Part shown: piece by piece, positions 36,764 through 45,343 of the stretch | Numbering within the stretch: position 1 is the first letter of the stretch | Layout: each line of letters begins with the position of its first letter | Assembly (NCBI GenBank): GCA_026390795.1 | Contig: JAPLFG010000003.1 | Coordinates: 2,480,001 to 2,544,000, forward strand | DNA length: 64,000 nt | DNA from: Ignavibacteriales bacterium | GTDB taxonomy: Bacteria > Bacteroidota > Ignavibacteria > Ignavibacteriales > Melioribacteraceae | Direction of reading: 5' to 3' | Notes under the pieces: model-generated | What the model was told of the DNA's origin: nothing | The model's database searches: none | The model's input: the letters and a program-made list of their open reading frames with translations, nothing else | Program-made: the position numbers and the translations under genes

Positions 36764-37803
36764 TACGATTTGCAAATAGCGAGTATCTTTATCTGCTCTG
36801 GATTATTCCGGCATTAATCGCATTGTATTGGTTTACAATGCAGAAGCAGAATAAGATTCTTGAAAAATTTGCCGGCACAAAAATGCACGACGTACTATTT
36901 CCGTTGAGAAGTAAACTAAAATCATCGCTCAAATTTGGAATAACTCTTTTTGCGATTCTCTTAATAATTGTAGCTCTGGCTAATCCGCAAGTAGGAACAA
37001 AAATTGAAGACGTTAAGCAGATTGGTATTGAAGTATACATTTTACTTGATGTTTCTAAAAGCATGGCTGCGGAAGATATCAAACCGAGCCGTTTAGAAAA
37101 AGCAAAATTCGAAATCTCAAAGCTGATTCAAAAATTACAAGGTGATAAAATAGGGCTGGTTGTATTTGCGGGTGATGCATTTATTCAATTCCCATTAACA
37201 TCCGATTACTCCGCTGCTAATTTATTTTTGAACGCCGTTGATTTTAATTCTGTACCACAGCAGGGAACAGCAATAGGGCCGGCAATAGATTTAGCATTGA
37301 AATCGTTTAAGTATGATGACGATACTAAGAAGGCGGTTGTTGTAATTACAGACGGAGAAGATCACGAAGGAAATATTGATCCTTCTCTTGATGAAGCGAA
37401 GTCCAAAGAAGTTCCTATTTATTCAATCGGGTTTGGTTCGCCTGCCGGAGTGCCGATTCCCGAGTATAATGATTCAGGCGTTCAAACGGGATACAAGAAA
37501 GATAATGAAGGTAATATTGTTCTGACAAAACTTGATGAAACTATATTAAAGACAATTTCCGAAAAGACTGCTGGGAAATATTACCGCGGCAGCAATACCG
37601 AAGATGAACTTGATGCAATTTACAATGATCTGGCAAAAATTCAGCAGTCTGAATACGGATCGAAACGAATAACAGATTATGAAGACAGATTTTATTATTT
37701 CTTAATTCCGGCTCTATTAATTTTAATTGGTGAATTTTTCATCTCTTCGAATAAATCAAAATGGCTCGCAAAGTTCGAAAAATTACGCGAGGTAAAACAA
37801 TGA
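36760..37803 (+). CDS. batB: BatB, VWA-domain membrane protein
   Basis: Second VWA protein, 347 residues, GTG start, homologous in layout to BatA: two N-terminal helices (about 8-24 and 54-73), MIDAS DVSKSMAAED, TDGEDHEGN, and a C-terminal helix (about 309-327). BatA and BatB are about equally long and likely paired. It overlaps batC by 4 bases (ATGA), after a GAGG site. Confidence 0.92.
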   Translation: MIRFANSEYLYLLWIIPALIALYWFTMQKQNKILEKFAGTKMHDVLFPLRSKLKSSLKFGITLFAILLIIVALANPQVGTKIEDVKQIGIEVYILLDVSKSMAAEDIKPSRLEKAKFEISKLIQKLQGDKIGLVVFAGDAFIQFPLTSDYSAANLFLNAVDFNSVPQQGTAIGPAIDLALKSFKYDDDTKKAVVVITDGEDHEGNIDPSLDEAKSKEVPIYSIGFGSPAGVPIPEYNDSGVQTGYKKDNEGNIVLTKLDETILKTISEKTAGKYYRGSNTEDELDAIYNDLAKIQQSEYGSKRITDYEDRFYYFLIPALLILIGEFFISSNKSKWLAKFEKLREVKQ

Positions 37804-38495
37804 TGAAGAAAAATATATTATTTATCGGTCTACTATTTCTTACGTCGGTCTTATCTGCTCAAAGTAAAAGAAGTTTGAACAACAATGGTGTGGATCTTTA
37901 CAAAGACAAAAAATTTACCGATGCGGAAGTGAAATTCAAAAAAGGTTTGGAAAAAGATCCGGAAATGTTTCAAGGTCATTTCAATCTTGGCGATGCTTAT
38001 TATAAACAAGGCCGTTACGATGAAGCAATCCAATCATACAAAAATTCTTTGCAGTTTACAGATAACAAAGAAAGACAGGCACAAGTTTATCATAACATCG
38101 GAAATTCTTTGCTGAAACAGAAGAAATATCAAGACGGTATCGGTGCTTATAAAAATTCGCTGAAACAAAACCCGGATGATCTTGAAACAAAATATAATCT
38201 TTCTTACGCGCTAGATATGCTGAAGCAAAATCAACAGCAGAAGCAAAATAAGGATGATAAAAATAAAGACAAGAATAAGGATCAGAATAAAGATCAACAG
38301 CAGCAGAATCAAGATCAAAATGACAAGAATAAAGATAAACAACAGAATCAGCAGCAGCAACAACAGCAGAAAAATCAAATATCTAAAGAAGAAGCGCAGC
38401 GGATATTGGAAGCATTAAAGAATAACGAAACGAATACTCAGAAAAAATTGAGAAAAGTAAAAGGTAAACCGGTTGCAACGGATAAGGATTGGTAA
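37800..38495 (+). CDS. batC: BatC, TPR protein with Gln/Lys/Asp-rich tail
   Basis: Exported TPR protein, 231 residues from the ATG at 37800 (GAGG 7 bases upstream; the frame is open 13 codons further). A signal peptide (to VLSAQ) is followed by about three TPR units: NNNGVDLYKDKKFTDAEVKF, GHFNLGDAYYKQGRYDEAI and VYHNIGNSLLKQKKYQDGI. Then comes about 55 residues made almost only of Gln, Asn, Lys and Asp, and a short charged end. Low-complexity tails are usual in BatC, but this one is long. Confidence 0.9.
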   Translation: MMKKNILFIGLLFLTSVLSAQSKRSLNNNGVDLYKDKKFTDAEVKFKKGLEKDPEMFQGHFNLGDAYYKQGRYDEAIQSYKNSLQFTDNKERQAQVYHNIGNSLLKQKKYQDGIGAYKNSLKQNPDDLETKYNLSYALDMLKQNQQQKQNKDDKNKDKNKDQNKDQQQQNQDQNDKNKDKQQNQQQQQQQKNQISKEEAQRILEALKNNETNTQKKLRKVKGKPVATDKDW

Positions 38496-38507
38496 GAAAC
38501 CTGTAAC

Positions 38508-38570
38508 TTGTGACAAGTATTTAGTATCTAGTATTTAGTAGTTAGTATCGAGTATCAAGCATCGAGAATA
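38508..38570 (+). repeat. Tandem period-7 array before batD
   Basis: Nine in-phase heptamers with consensus TAGTATC: TTGTGAC, AAGTATT, TAGTATC, TAGTATT, TAGTAGT, TAGTATC, GAGTATC, AAGCATC, GAGAATA. The array fills almost the whole 78-base spacer and ends 3 bases before the batD ATG, leaving no normal ribosome binding site. Confidence 0.8.
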
Positions 38571-38573
38571 TAA

Positions 38574-40415
38574 ATGTTGATAAGTGAATCTAAAAAATAT
38601 TTGTTAGCTGTGACAATTCTTCTGTGCGGCATTTTTGTCCATTCAATAAATGCGCAGCAGTTTAACGCAACGGTTGATAAAACTACAGTTGGACAGTACG
38701 ACCGCTTTCAAGCTTACTTTACTTTTGACGGCGGAGATGTGAATGGACTGAGTAATTTTCGAGCTCCTGCATTTAGCGGATTCAAAATATTGAGCGGTCC
38801 AAATCAATCCAGCAGTATGCAGATCATAAACGGAAAAGTTTCCGGTTCGGTTACGTTCTCTTATATTTTGCAGCCCGGCGCTCTGGGCGAATTCACAATT
38901 GCATCCGCATCCGTTGACTACAGTGGAAAAACTTTTCATACGGAGCCGATAAAAGTCAAAGTTGGGAAAGGAACACCGCAGCAACAAAAGGAAAGCACCG
39001 GCGGATATACACAAGAGGAACTTGCAAAAAATGTTTTCATAGTTGCAGAAGCAAACAAAACACGCGCACTGCTTGGTGAGCAAATAACCGTTACATACAA
39101 ACTTTATACAAAATTAAATATTTCTTCACCGCAAGTATCAAAACTTCCGTCATACGAAGGATTCTGGGCCGAAGAAGTTGGTCCTCTTCAAAATATAAAT
39201 TTTGAAATCGGAATGTACAAAGGTGAAAGATACCGCGTTGCTAAAATCAAGCAAGTCGCACTCTTTGCATCAAAGACAGGCTCACTTTCCGTAACGCCTT
39301 TCGAATTAAATATACCTGTGATTGTTAAAAAGAAAAAAACCGGCAATGATGTTTTCGATGAATTTTTTAATGATTCTTTTTTCGGAAGAACAGAGACTGT
39401 TGAATTCCCAGCAAAGTCAAACACAATTAAAGTTGAAGTTGATCCTCTACCATCAAACGCACCGGCTTCATTCAACGGTGCTGTAGGCGATCTGAATTTC
39501 AAAGCGGAAGTTGATAAGAAAGATGTAGTTACAAATGAAAGTATAACGCTAAGATTAACATTAAGCGGTAACGGAAATATAAAGTTATTGAAAGTACCCG
39601 AACCCCAGCTACCGAGCGGCTTTGAAAAATATGAACCGAAGACGGTTGAAAATATTAACCGCGGTGCGTTGATTTCCGGTCAAAAAATAATTGATTACTT
39701 AATCGTGCCGCGTACTGCCGGTGAAAAGGAAATTCCTCCGATCGAGTTTACTTACTTCAATCCGTCATCCCGCAGATATATTACTTTAAAATCACCGCCG
39801 TTCAAAATAAATGTGCGTCAAGGTGTAGCCGGAAATGAAACTGCTTCACAAGGATTTGTGAGAGAAGATGTAAAACTTCTTAGCGAAGATATTCGCTTCA
39901 TTAAGACTTCGGATTTTAATCTTGAACCGCGTCAGGATATCTCACTTATCAAGCCGTGGTTCTGGTTTTCAATTATACTTCCGCTTTTTGGAATGATCGG
40001 TACAATTGTTTTCAAAAGACGTCATGATAAACTTACCGGAAATGTTAAATTGATGCGGTATCAGAAAGCAGAGAAGGCGGCGCGTAAGAGATTAAAACTT
40101 GCCAAAGATGCGCTTGATAAAAATAATACTACAAATTTTTATTCTGAATTATCATTGGCTTTGTTCGGCTATCTTGAAGATAAATTGGGAATTCAAAAAT
40201 CGGAATTCACCGTTGAAGGAGCTGTTGAAAAACTTTTGCATAGAAATGTTGACGATGCTTTAATTGACCGTGTTAAGAGAATTGCAGAGAAATGCGAATA
40301 CGCGCGTTTTGCACCCGAAGGCGAAACATCTGCCGTGGCGCCTGAATTTTATGATGAGACTGTTAAGGTAATTATAGAGGTTGATTCGTCACTTGATGCG
40401 AGGAAGAAAAGATGA
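38574..40415 (+). CDS. batD: BatD, large membrane-anchored beta-domain protein
   Basis: Aerotolerance protein D, 613 residues: signal peptide (about 1-28, ending SINAQ), several beta-sandwich domains (NATVDKTTVGQYDRFQAYF, SITLRLTLSGNGNIKLLKVP, PPIEFTYFNPSSRRY), a membrane helix at about 462-484, and a cytoplasmic helical tail. The start ATG lies 3 bases after a heptamer array, with no clear Shine-Dalgarno. It overlaps batE by 4 bases (ATGA). Confidence 0.91.
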   Translation: MLISESKKYLLAVTILLCGIFVHSINAQQFNATVDKTTVGQYDRFQAYFTFDGGDVNGLSNFRAPAFSGFKILSGPNQSSSMQIINGKVSGSVTFSYILQPGALGEFTIASASVDYSGKTFHTEPIKVKVGKGTPQQQKESTGGYTQEELAKNVFIVAEANKTRALLGEQITVTYKLYTKLNISSPQVSKLPSYEGFWAEEVGPLQNINFEIGMYKGERYRVAKIKQVALFASKTGSLSVTPFELNIPVIVKKKKTGNDVFDEFFNDSFFGRTETVEFPAKSNTIKVEVDPLPSNAPASFNGAVGDLNFKAEVDKKDVVTNESITLRLTLSGNGNIKLLKVPEPQLPSGFEKYEPKTVENINRGALISGQKIIDYLIVPRTAGEKEIPPIEFTYFNPSSRRYITLKSPPFKINVRQGVAGNETASQGFVREDVKLLSEDIRFIKTSDFNLEPRQDISLIKPWFWFSIILPLFGMIGTIVFKRRHDKLTGNVKLMRYQKAEKAARKRLKLAKDALDKNNTTNFYSELSLALFGYLEDKLGIQKSEFTVEGAVEKLLHRNVDDALIDRVKRIAEKCEYARFAPEGETSAVAPEFYDETVKVIIEVDSSLDARKKR

Positions 40416-41188
40416 TTTCAAAAACGGCAAAAGTTTTTATTAGTTTCTTAATTACTTTACTGTGTTTAACCGGTAATAATTCATTCGCACAATCTCATGA
40501 TGATCTTATGAAGAGTGCAAATAAATATTATCAGGAAGGGAATTACCAGCTTGCAGCCGAATCATATCAAAAAATATTGGGACAAGGATTTGAGAGCGGC
40601 GCACTTTATTATAATCTTGGCAATGCATATTTCAAAGCCGGCAAACTTGGTTCTGCGATTTACAGTTATGAAAAAGGGTTAAAGATTGAACCTAATGATG
40701 AAGATTTGGCTTACAACCTAAAAATTGCCAATTCAAGAACTGTAGATAAAATTACCGAGTTGCCAAAGTTATTTCTTGTTTCTTGGTGGGAAGGATTGGT
40801 TACGTCCTTAAATGTTTCTGGCTGGTCTTTCATTGTAATTCTTATATTCTGGATTTTACTTGCAAGTATTGCGGTTTATATTTTCTCACGCAGGTCAATC
40901 CTTCAGAAAATTTCTTTTCTAAGCAGCTCAACTTCTCTTGCGCTGTTGATCATTGCGGCCGTTTTACTTTTTGCACGCGTTAACCGTGAAGCCGCAACAG
41001 ACTACGGAATTTTGTTGGATCAAATGTATTCGGTAAAAGTCTCGCCGGATTCCAAAAGCAACGACGCGTTTGTTATTCACGAAGGAATAAAATTTGCAAT
41101 TGAAGATCATGTGAACGATTGGACAAAAATTCGTTTGATTGACGGTAAAGTCGGATGGATCCAAAAAGGTTCATTTGGACAGATATAG
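40412..41188 (+). CDS. batE: BatE, TPR and SH3-like membrane protein
   Basis: Last Bat protein, 258 residues. A signal or anchor segment (about 8-26) precedes two TPR units (ANKYYQEGNYQLAAESYQKI and ALYYNLGNAYFKAGKLGSAI), two membrane helices (about 137-158 and 169-189), and a C-terminal SH3-like domain ending DGKVGWIQKGSFGQI. This order of TPR, helices and SH3 is the BatE pattern. It completes a moxR-DUF58-DUF4381-batABCDE run of over 8 kb. Confidence 0.9.
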   Translation: MISKTAKVFISFLITLLCLTGNNSFAQSHDDLMKSANKYYQEGNYQLAAESYQKILGQGFESGALYYNLGNAYFKAGKLGSAIYSYEKGLKIEPNDEDLAYNLKIANSRTVDKITELPKLFLVSWWEGLVTSLNVSGWSFIVILIFWILLASIAVYIFSRRSILQKISFLSSSTSLALLIIAAVLLFARVNREAATDYGILLDQMYSVKVSPDSKSNDAFVIHEGIKFAIEDHVNDWTKIRLIDGKVGWIQKGSFGQI

Positions 41189-42302
41189 TTTGGACAACAC
41201 GCAGGCAAAGAAATACAGTAATACAAAACTTATTCTTGGAATAGCTGAAGCTGTTATTTCATTTGTTCTCCTCTTTCTTTTTATTCTGCTTGGTCTCAGC
41301 ATAAAGCTTGAAAACTATTTACGGTTAGCAATCACTAACGATTACTTACTACTCTTAGCTTATGTTTTAGTCCTCGGAATCTTCTCTTCAATTCTTTTTT
41401 CGCCGATTAATTATTACACCGGTTTTTACCTGGAACACAAATACAATCTTTCTAACCAAACGTTTTGGAAATGGATCTGGGAAGGTTTAAAAGGAACTTT
41501 GGTTGGAACCGTAATCGGAATCCCCGTATTGCTCCTTTTTTATTTTATTATGAAAAGTTTCGGATTAATGTGGTGGCTCCCGTTCGCTGTGCTGATGTTT
41601 ATTCTTTCAGTTGTACTTGCTCAGATTGTACCAATAATCATCCTACCAATCTTCTACAAAATTACTCCGATAGAAAATGATGACTTTAAAGAAAGAATTG
41701 TTGCGCTTAGTAAGGATGCCGGATTAAAAGTGCAGAATGTTTTTAAATTCAATATGAGTAAGAATACAAAGAAAGCTAATGCCGCATTTACCGGGCTTGG
41801 CAAAACTAAAAGAATTCTTCTAGGCGATACACTTCTTGATAATTACACTAATGATGAAATTGAAACTGTTATAGCACATGAATTAGGGCATTACAAAAAA
41901 AAGCATATTGTTAAAAATATTTTTATTGGAACCGTCTTCAGCTTCTTAACTTTTTTCCTTATTGCACAACTTCACAGATTATCGCTGAGTCTATTTGGTT
42001 TTAAAGAGATTGTCCAAATATCCTCACTTCCGCTTCTTCTATTATGGGGAGGAATCATAGGATTGATTCAAACGCCAATTTCAAATTTCATATCACGCAA
42101 ATTTGAATATGAAGCAGATGAATATGCTATAGTCTCAACAAATAAAACCGAATCCTTCATCAATACTTTAGAAAAATTAACCGATCAAAACCTTGGCGAC
42201 CGTGAACCGCTCCCTATAGTTGAGTGGTTTTTCTACAGTCATCCTTCAATCACGAACAGAATCTCTGTCATCAAGTCAATTACTTCTCACTTACAAAAAT
42301 GA
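41175..42302 (+). CDS. M48 family (Ste24-type) zinc metalloprotease
   Basis: Integral-membrane protease of the CAAX prenyl protease 1 type, about 375 residues. The zinc motif is HELGHYKKKH with the third ligand in FEYEADEYA. Hydrophobic segments lie on both sides and the N-terminal membrane part is as in Ste24. Bacterial members degrade misfolded membrane proteins. The start is unsure: TTG at 41175 has AAAAAGG upstream and overlaps batE; TTG at 41190 and 41139 are alternatives. Confidence 0.9.
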   Translation: MDRYSLDNTQAKKYSNTKLILGIAEAVISFVLLFLFILLGLSIKLENYLRLAITNDYLLLLAYVLVLGIFSSILFSPINYYTGFYLEHKYNLSNQTFWKWIWEGLKGTLVGTVIGIPVLLLFYFIMKSFGLMWWLPFAVLMFILSVVLAQIVPIIILPIFYKITPIENDDFKERIVALSKDAGLKVQNVFKFNMSKNTKKANAAFTGLGKTKRILLGDTLLDNYTNDEIETVIAHELGHYKKKHIVKNIFIGTVFSFLTFFLIAQLHRLSLSLFGFKEIVQISSLPLLLLWGGIIGLIQTPISNFISRKFEYEADEYAIVSTNKTESFINTLEKLTDQNLGDREPLPIVEWFFYSHPSITNRISVIKSITSHLQK

Positions 42303-42312
42303 TTTTATTACT

Positions 42313-42320
42313 TATATTTG
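42313..42320 (+). promoter_or_regulatory. Possible -7 promoter element before the VWA lipoprotein gene
   Basis: TATATTTG, exact TAnnTTTG match, 30 bases before the ATG at 42350. It suggests that the VWA lipoprotein, gatC and kdsB form a new transcript after the bat/M48 run. Confidence 0.5.
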
Positions 42321-42349
42321 CAGTGAATCAACAAGAGAAATTATTGTAA

Positions 42350-43636
42350 ATGGTAAGAAGAATTATTGGTCTAATCTGTATTGATTTACTACTGGCAATT
42401 CTCCTTGTCAGTTGTAAATTTTCCGGCGGGCCGACTGATACTTCACAAACTGACACCACAATACCTTCGGCAGCTCAGCCTTTGAACAATTCTACGGATC
42501 AAAATATTATTCAAACATTAAAGTGGGAATCTGATAACGCTGTTTCTTATGATGTTTACCTTGATAAGGGAAACCCGCCTCTTCAAATTGTTGCATCTAA
42601 AATCAATCAGAAGTTCTTTGCTCTAACAAGTTCTTTGGATTACTATTCTACTTATTACTGGAGGGTAGTGGCAAATTTTTCTGGCGGTTCTCAGGCAAGT
42701 TCACCGGTGTTCAAGTTTACAACGATTGCAAATTTAAATCCAAGTCAAGCCGGATATGCGTTGAAATTGAAAAGGCAGGAAACTCAATTGCCGAATAATG
42801 TCAATCTGTCATTTCAAGTTGTAGATTTATTCAATGTTGGTGTAACAACGTTGAGCAGGGATGATTTTGAAATTTATGAAGACGGACTTCCGCTTCAATC
42901 TGAATCTTTAGCTGAGATAAAAAAACTAAATGAATTGCCAAACAAAATTAGAACTGTATTGATGCTGGATAACAGTACTAGTTTAACTAATGTTGAGATT
43001 GAAAAGATTAGAACTGCCGCTTCCTCATTTGTGAATAAAATGACTCCGAACCAGGAAGTTGCAATCTATCAGTTTTCGGAAAATATAGAAATACTTTCCG
43101 ATTTTACAAGCAATCAAAATAATCTTAATGTTGCGATTAATAATTACAGATCCGGTGCGGGATCGACAAGTCTTTATTATGCCGTAACTGTTGGTGCGTC
43201 ACTTTGGGAAGACAATTATTCAGTTGATGGAATTTTGCAAGGCACGATGATTGTGTTCACAGACGGAAATGAAACCGCCCAGCCGACAACAGAAGCTCTG
43301 AAGGAAGCGATAAATGCTGTCAGTAATAAATCGGTATTCACAATTGGATTACGCGGCAAAGACCCGCTTGATGAAGAAACTTTGCAGAGATTAGGTACTT
43401 CCGGTTATTTTCCAATAAACGATATTTCACAATTGGATGCACAATTTACGCTTATCCAACAAAGTATAAATGTGAGAGCAAACAGCATTTACCAACTGAA
43501 CTATAAAAGTCCGAGACGCGGCGGAGATTACGCACTTACAGTCCGTGTGAAAGGAAATCCTTATACCGGTACCTTCTCTTTTATTTTTGCAAAGTACAGC
43601 AGCGCCGGATTTTTTTCTAAAATAGGCTTGAGATAG
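42350..43636 (+). CDS. VWA-domain lipoprotein
   Basis: Exported protein of 428 residues with a lipobox LLVSC (Cys22). A fibronectin-type stretch (about 40-125) contains LKWESDNAVSYDVYLD and YYWRVVANF. A VWA domain (about 195-390) follows, with MLDNSTSLTN as MIDAS (DxSxS kept) and VFTDGNET. The end is basic with aromatic residues. It probably binds ligands at the cell surface or periplasm through a metal site. No partner gene adjoins it; gatC follows 3 bases later. Confidence 0.8.
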   Translation: MVRRIIGLICIDLLLAILLVSCKFSGGPTDTSQTDTTIPSAAQPLNNSTDQNIIQTLKWESDNAVSYDVYLDKGNPPLQIVASKINQKFFALTSSLDYYSTYYWRVVANFSGGSQASSPVFKFTTIANLNPSQAGYALKLKRQETQLPNNVNLSFQVVDLFNVGVTTLSRDDFEIYEDGLPLQSESLAEIKKLNELPNKIRTVLMLDNSTSLTNVEIEKIRTAASSFVNKMTPNQEVAIYQFSENIEILSDFTSNQNNLNVAINNYRSGAGSTSLYYAVTVGASLWEDNYSVDGILQGTMIVFTDGNETAQPTTEALKEAINAVSNKSVFTIGLRGKDPLDEETLQRLGTSGYFPINDISQLDAQFTLIQQSINVRANSIYQLNYKSPRRGGDYALTVRVKGNPYTGTFSFIFAKYSSAGFFSKIGLR

Positions 43637-43639
43637 TTT

Positions 43640-43933
43640 ATGTCTGTTACCCGTAAAGAAGTCGAATATATTGCTCAGCTGGCACGGCTCAGATTCAAAG
43701 ATGAAGAATTGGAAAATTTCACTTCTCAGTTAAACGAAATATTGAATTACGTTGATAAATTAAACGAGCTCAATACGGAAAATATTGAACCGTTATCTCA
43801 TCCAATAGAAGAGATTAATAAATTTCGTAATGATGAACTCAAGCCTTCAATAGAAAGGGAAGAAGCATTAAAAAACGCTCCGGATAGAACGGATGAATTT
43901 TTCAAAGTACCCAAAGTAATTAATAAAGACTAA
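43640..43933 (+). CDS. gatC: Asp/Glu-tRNA amidotransferase subunit C
   Basis: Small helical subunit of GatCAB, 97 residues, which stabilises the A and B subunits. It has the standard VTRKEVEYIAQLARLRF opening, LNEILNYVDKLNELNTENIEP in the centre and PDRTDEFFKVPKVI at the end. It lies 3 bases after the VWA gene and 6 before kdsB, far from gatB at 6-7.4 kb. Confidence 0.95.
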   Translation: MSVTRKEVEYIAQLARLRFKDEELENFTSQLNEILNYVDKLNELNTENIEPLSHPIEEINKFRNDELKPSIEREEALKNAPDRTDEFFKVPKVINKD

Positions 43934-43939
43934 TACCAG

Positions 43940-44716
43940 ATGATTATTGGAATAATACCCGCTCGATTTGCGTCAACACGTTTAATTGGAAAACCGCTTG
44001 CAGACATCGGCGGTAAACCTATGATTCAACACACTTACATTGGCGCAAAAAAATCTAAACTGCTGGATAAAGTTGTAATAGCAGTTGATGATGAAAAAGT
44101 TTTTCAAGTAGTTAAAAGTTTTGGCGCCGAAGCATATATGACGCCGCAGAGTTGCGCAAGCGGTTCCGACCGGATAGCATATGTAACCGAACAAATTCCG
44201 GATGCAACAATCATTGTTAATATTCAAGGTGATGAACCGTTTATAAAAGGAAAGATGATAGACGAGGCAATCGAGCCGCTTCTCTTCGATAAAAAAGTTA
44301 ATCTCTCAACGCTTGCACGGAGAATTACAAATGTGGAAGAAATGAAATCTCCATCCGTAGTAAAGGTTGTTTTCGATTACAAAAACTTTGCTTTATACTT
44401 TTCACGTTCGCCAATTCCATTTGTTAGGGAAGCAAAAACGAATCTGGCGCGTATTCAAACTGCAGAAATTTATAAACATATCGGTTTGTACGTCTACCGC
44501 CGAGATACTCTTTTAAAATTTAACGGACTTAGACCAACCGATTTGGAACAGATTGAAAAATTAGAACAACTCCGCTTTCTTGAACACGGTTTCAAAATGA
44601 AAATTGTGTTAACTGAGTATGATAGTTTGTCGGTTGATACTCCTAAAGATTTGGAACTTGCACGCCGTTTCTACGAAAAGCATTTTAAATTGCAGGATAG
44701 AGGTCCGAGAAAATAG
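43940..44716 (+). CDS. kdsB: 3-deoxy-manno-octulosonate cytidylyltransferase
   Basis: Activates Kdo as CMP-Kdo for lipid A core synthesis. The nucleotidyltransferase motif IPARFASTRLIGKPL opens the protein; VNIQGDEPF, ALYFSRSPIPFVR, KHIGLYVYRRDTL and DTPKDLE follow as in KdsB. Length 258 is normal. It shares Kdo work with kdsA, kdsC-like and kdsD at 47.5-50.5 kb but lies outside that run. Confidence 0.95.
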   Translation: MIIGIIPARFASTRLIGKPLADIGGKPMIQHTYIGAKKSKLLDKVVIAVDDEKVFQVVKSFGAEAYMTPQSCASGSDRIAYVTEQIPDATIIVNIQGDEPFIKGKMIDEAIEPLLFDKKVNLSTLARRITNVEEMKSPSVVKVVFDYKNFALYFSRSPIPFVREAKTNLARIQTAEIYKHIGLYVYRRDTLLKFNGLRPTDLEQIEKLEQLRFLEHGFKMKIVLTEYDSLSVDTPKDLELARRFYEKHFKLQDRGPRK

Positions 44717-44800
44717 ATTTGTTAGATTGTCTTTTCACAGCAGCAATGTTATTTTTGGATAGAGATTTATTAATCTCTGAAAATTCTAAGGAGATAATTG

Positions 44801-45208
44801 ATGGAACGAAAGATAAGGGTGTTGGTAGCAAAAGCAGGATTAGACGGACACGATAGAGGCGCAAAAGTAGTTGCCGCGGCTCTGCGAGATGCCGGTATGG
44901 AAGTAATTTACACCGGACTTCGTCAAACACCCGAAATGATTGTTGAAGCGGCAATTCAAGAAGATGTTGATGCTATTGGAATTAGTATTCTTTCCGGCGC
45001 GCACATGACTTTATTTCCGAGAATATTGAATCTAATGAAAGATAAAGATGTTAATGATATTCTTCTTTTTGGCGGAGGCATTATTCCAAAAGAAGATCTA
45101 GCAAAATTAAAAGAACTTGGGGTTGGTGAGTTATTCACTCCGGGTACTTCGACACAGGATATAATAAAATTTTTAAAAGAGTGGACTGAAAATCACCCTC
45201 GGAATTAA
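44801..45208 (+). CDS. Cobalamin-binding small subunit of methylmalonyl-CoA mutase
   Basis: Stand-alone B12-binding domain of 135 residues. The ligand motif DGHDRG (DxHxxG) supplies the cobalt-coordinating histidine; [14 protein letters not shown] and [11 protein letters not shown] complete the fold. It fits the separate small subunit used with a two-gene mutase. The ATG at 44801 follows AAGGAG. The large catalytic subunit is not here, and a related acyl-CoA mutase partner is possible. A strong terminator follows. Confidence 0.9.
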   Translation: MERKIRVLVAKAGLDGHDRGAKVVAAALRDAGMEVIYTGLRQTPEMIVEAAIQEDVDAIGISILSGAHMTLFPRILNLMKDKDVNDILLFGGGIIPKEDLAKLKELGVGELFTPGTSTQDIIKFLKEWTENHPRN

Positions 45209-45231
45209 TTGAAAAATCATTTTTGAAATGG

Positions 45232-45260
45232 ATGCCTCCAATTGTTAGGAGGCATTTTTT
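45232..45260 (+). terminator. Rho-independent terminator after the B12-binding gene
   Basis: ATGCCTCC (45232-45239) pairs perfectly with GGAGGCAT (45248-45255) around an 8-base loop, followed by a T run to 45260. Confidence 0.88.
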
Positions 45261-45343
45261 GTTTTAGTCAAATTCATTTCTACCGTTTTTTAAGTGGTAT
45301 TCTTTATTTATTTTTATAACCAGATTAATTGGAAAATTTTTTG

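Noticed and set aside
38643-39083. 146-codon minus-strand frame in batD
   Set aside because: Antisense of signal and beta-domain codons of BatD; rich in Cys and Phe, no ribosome binding site.
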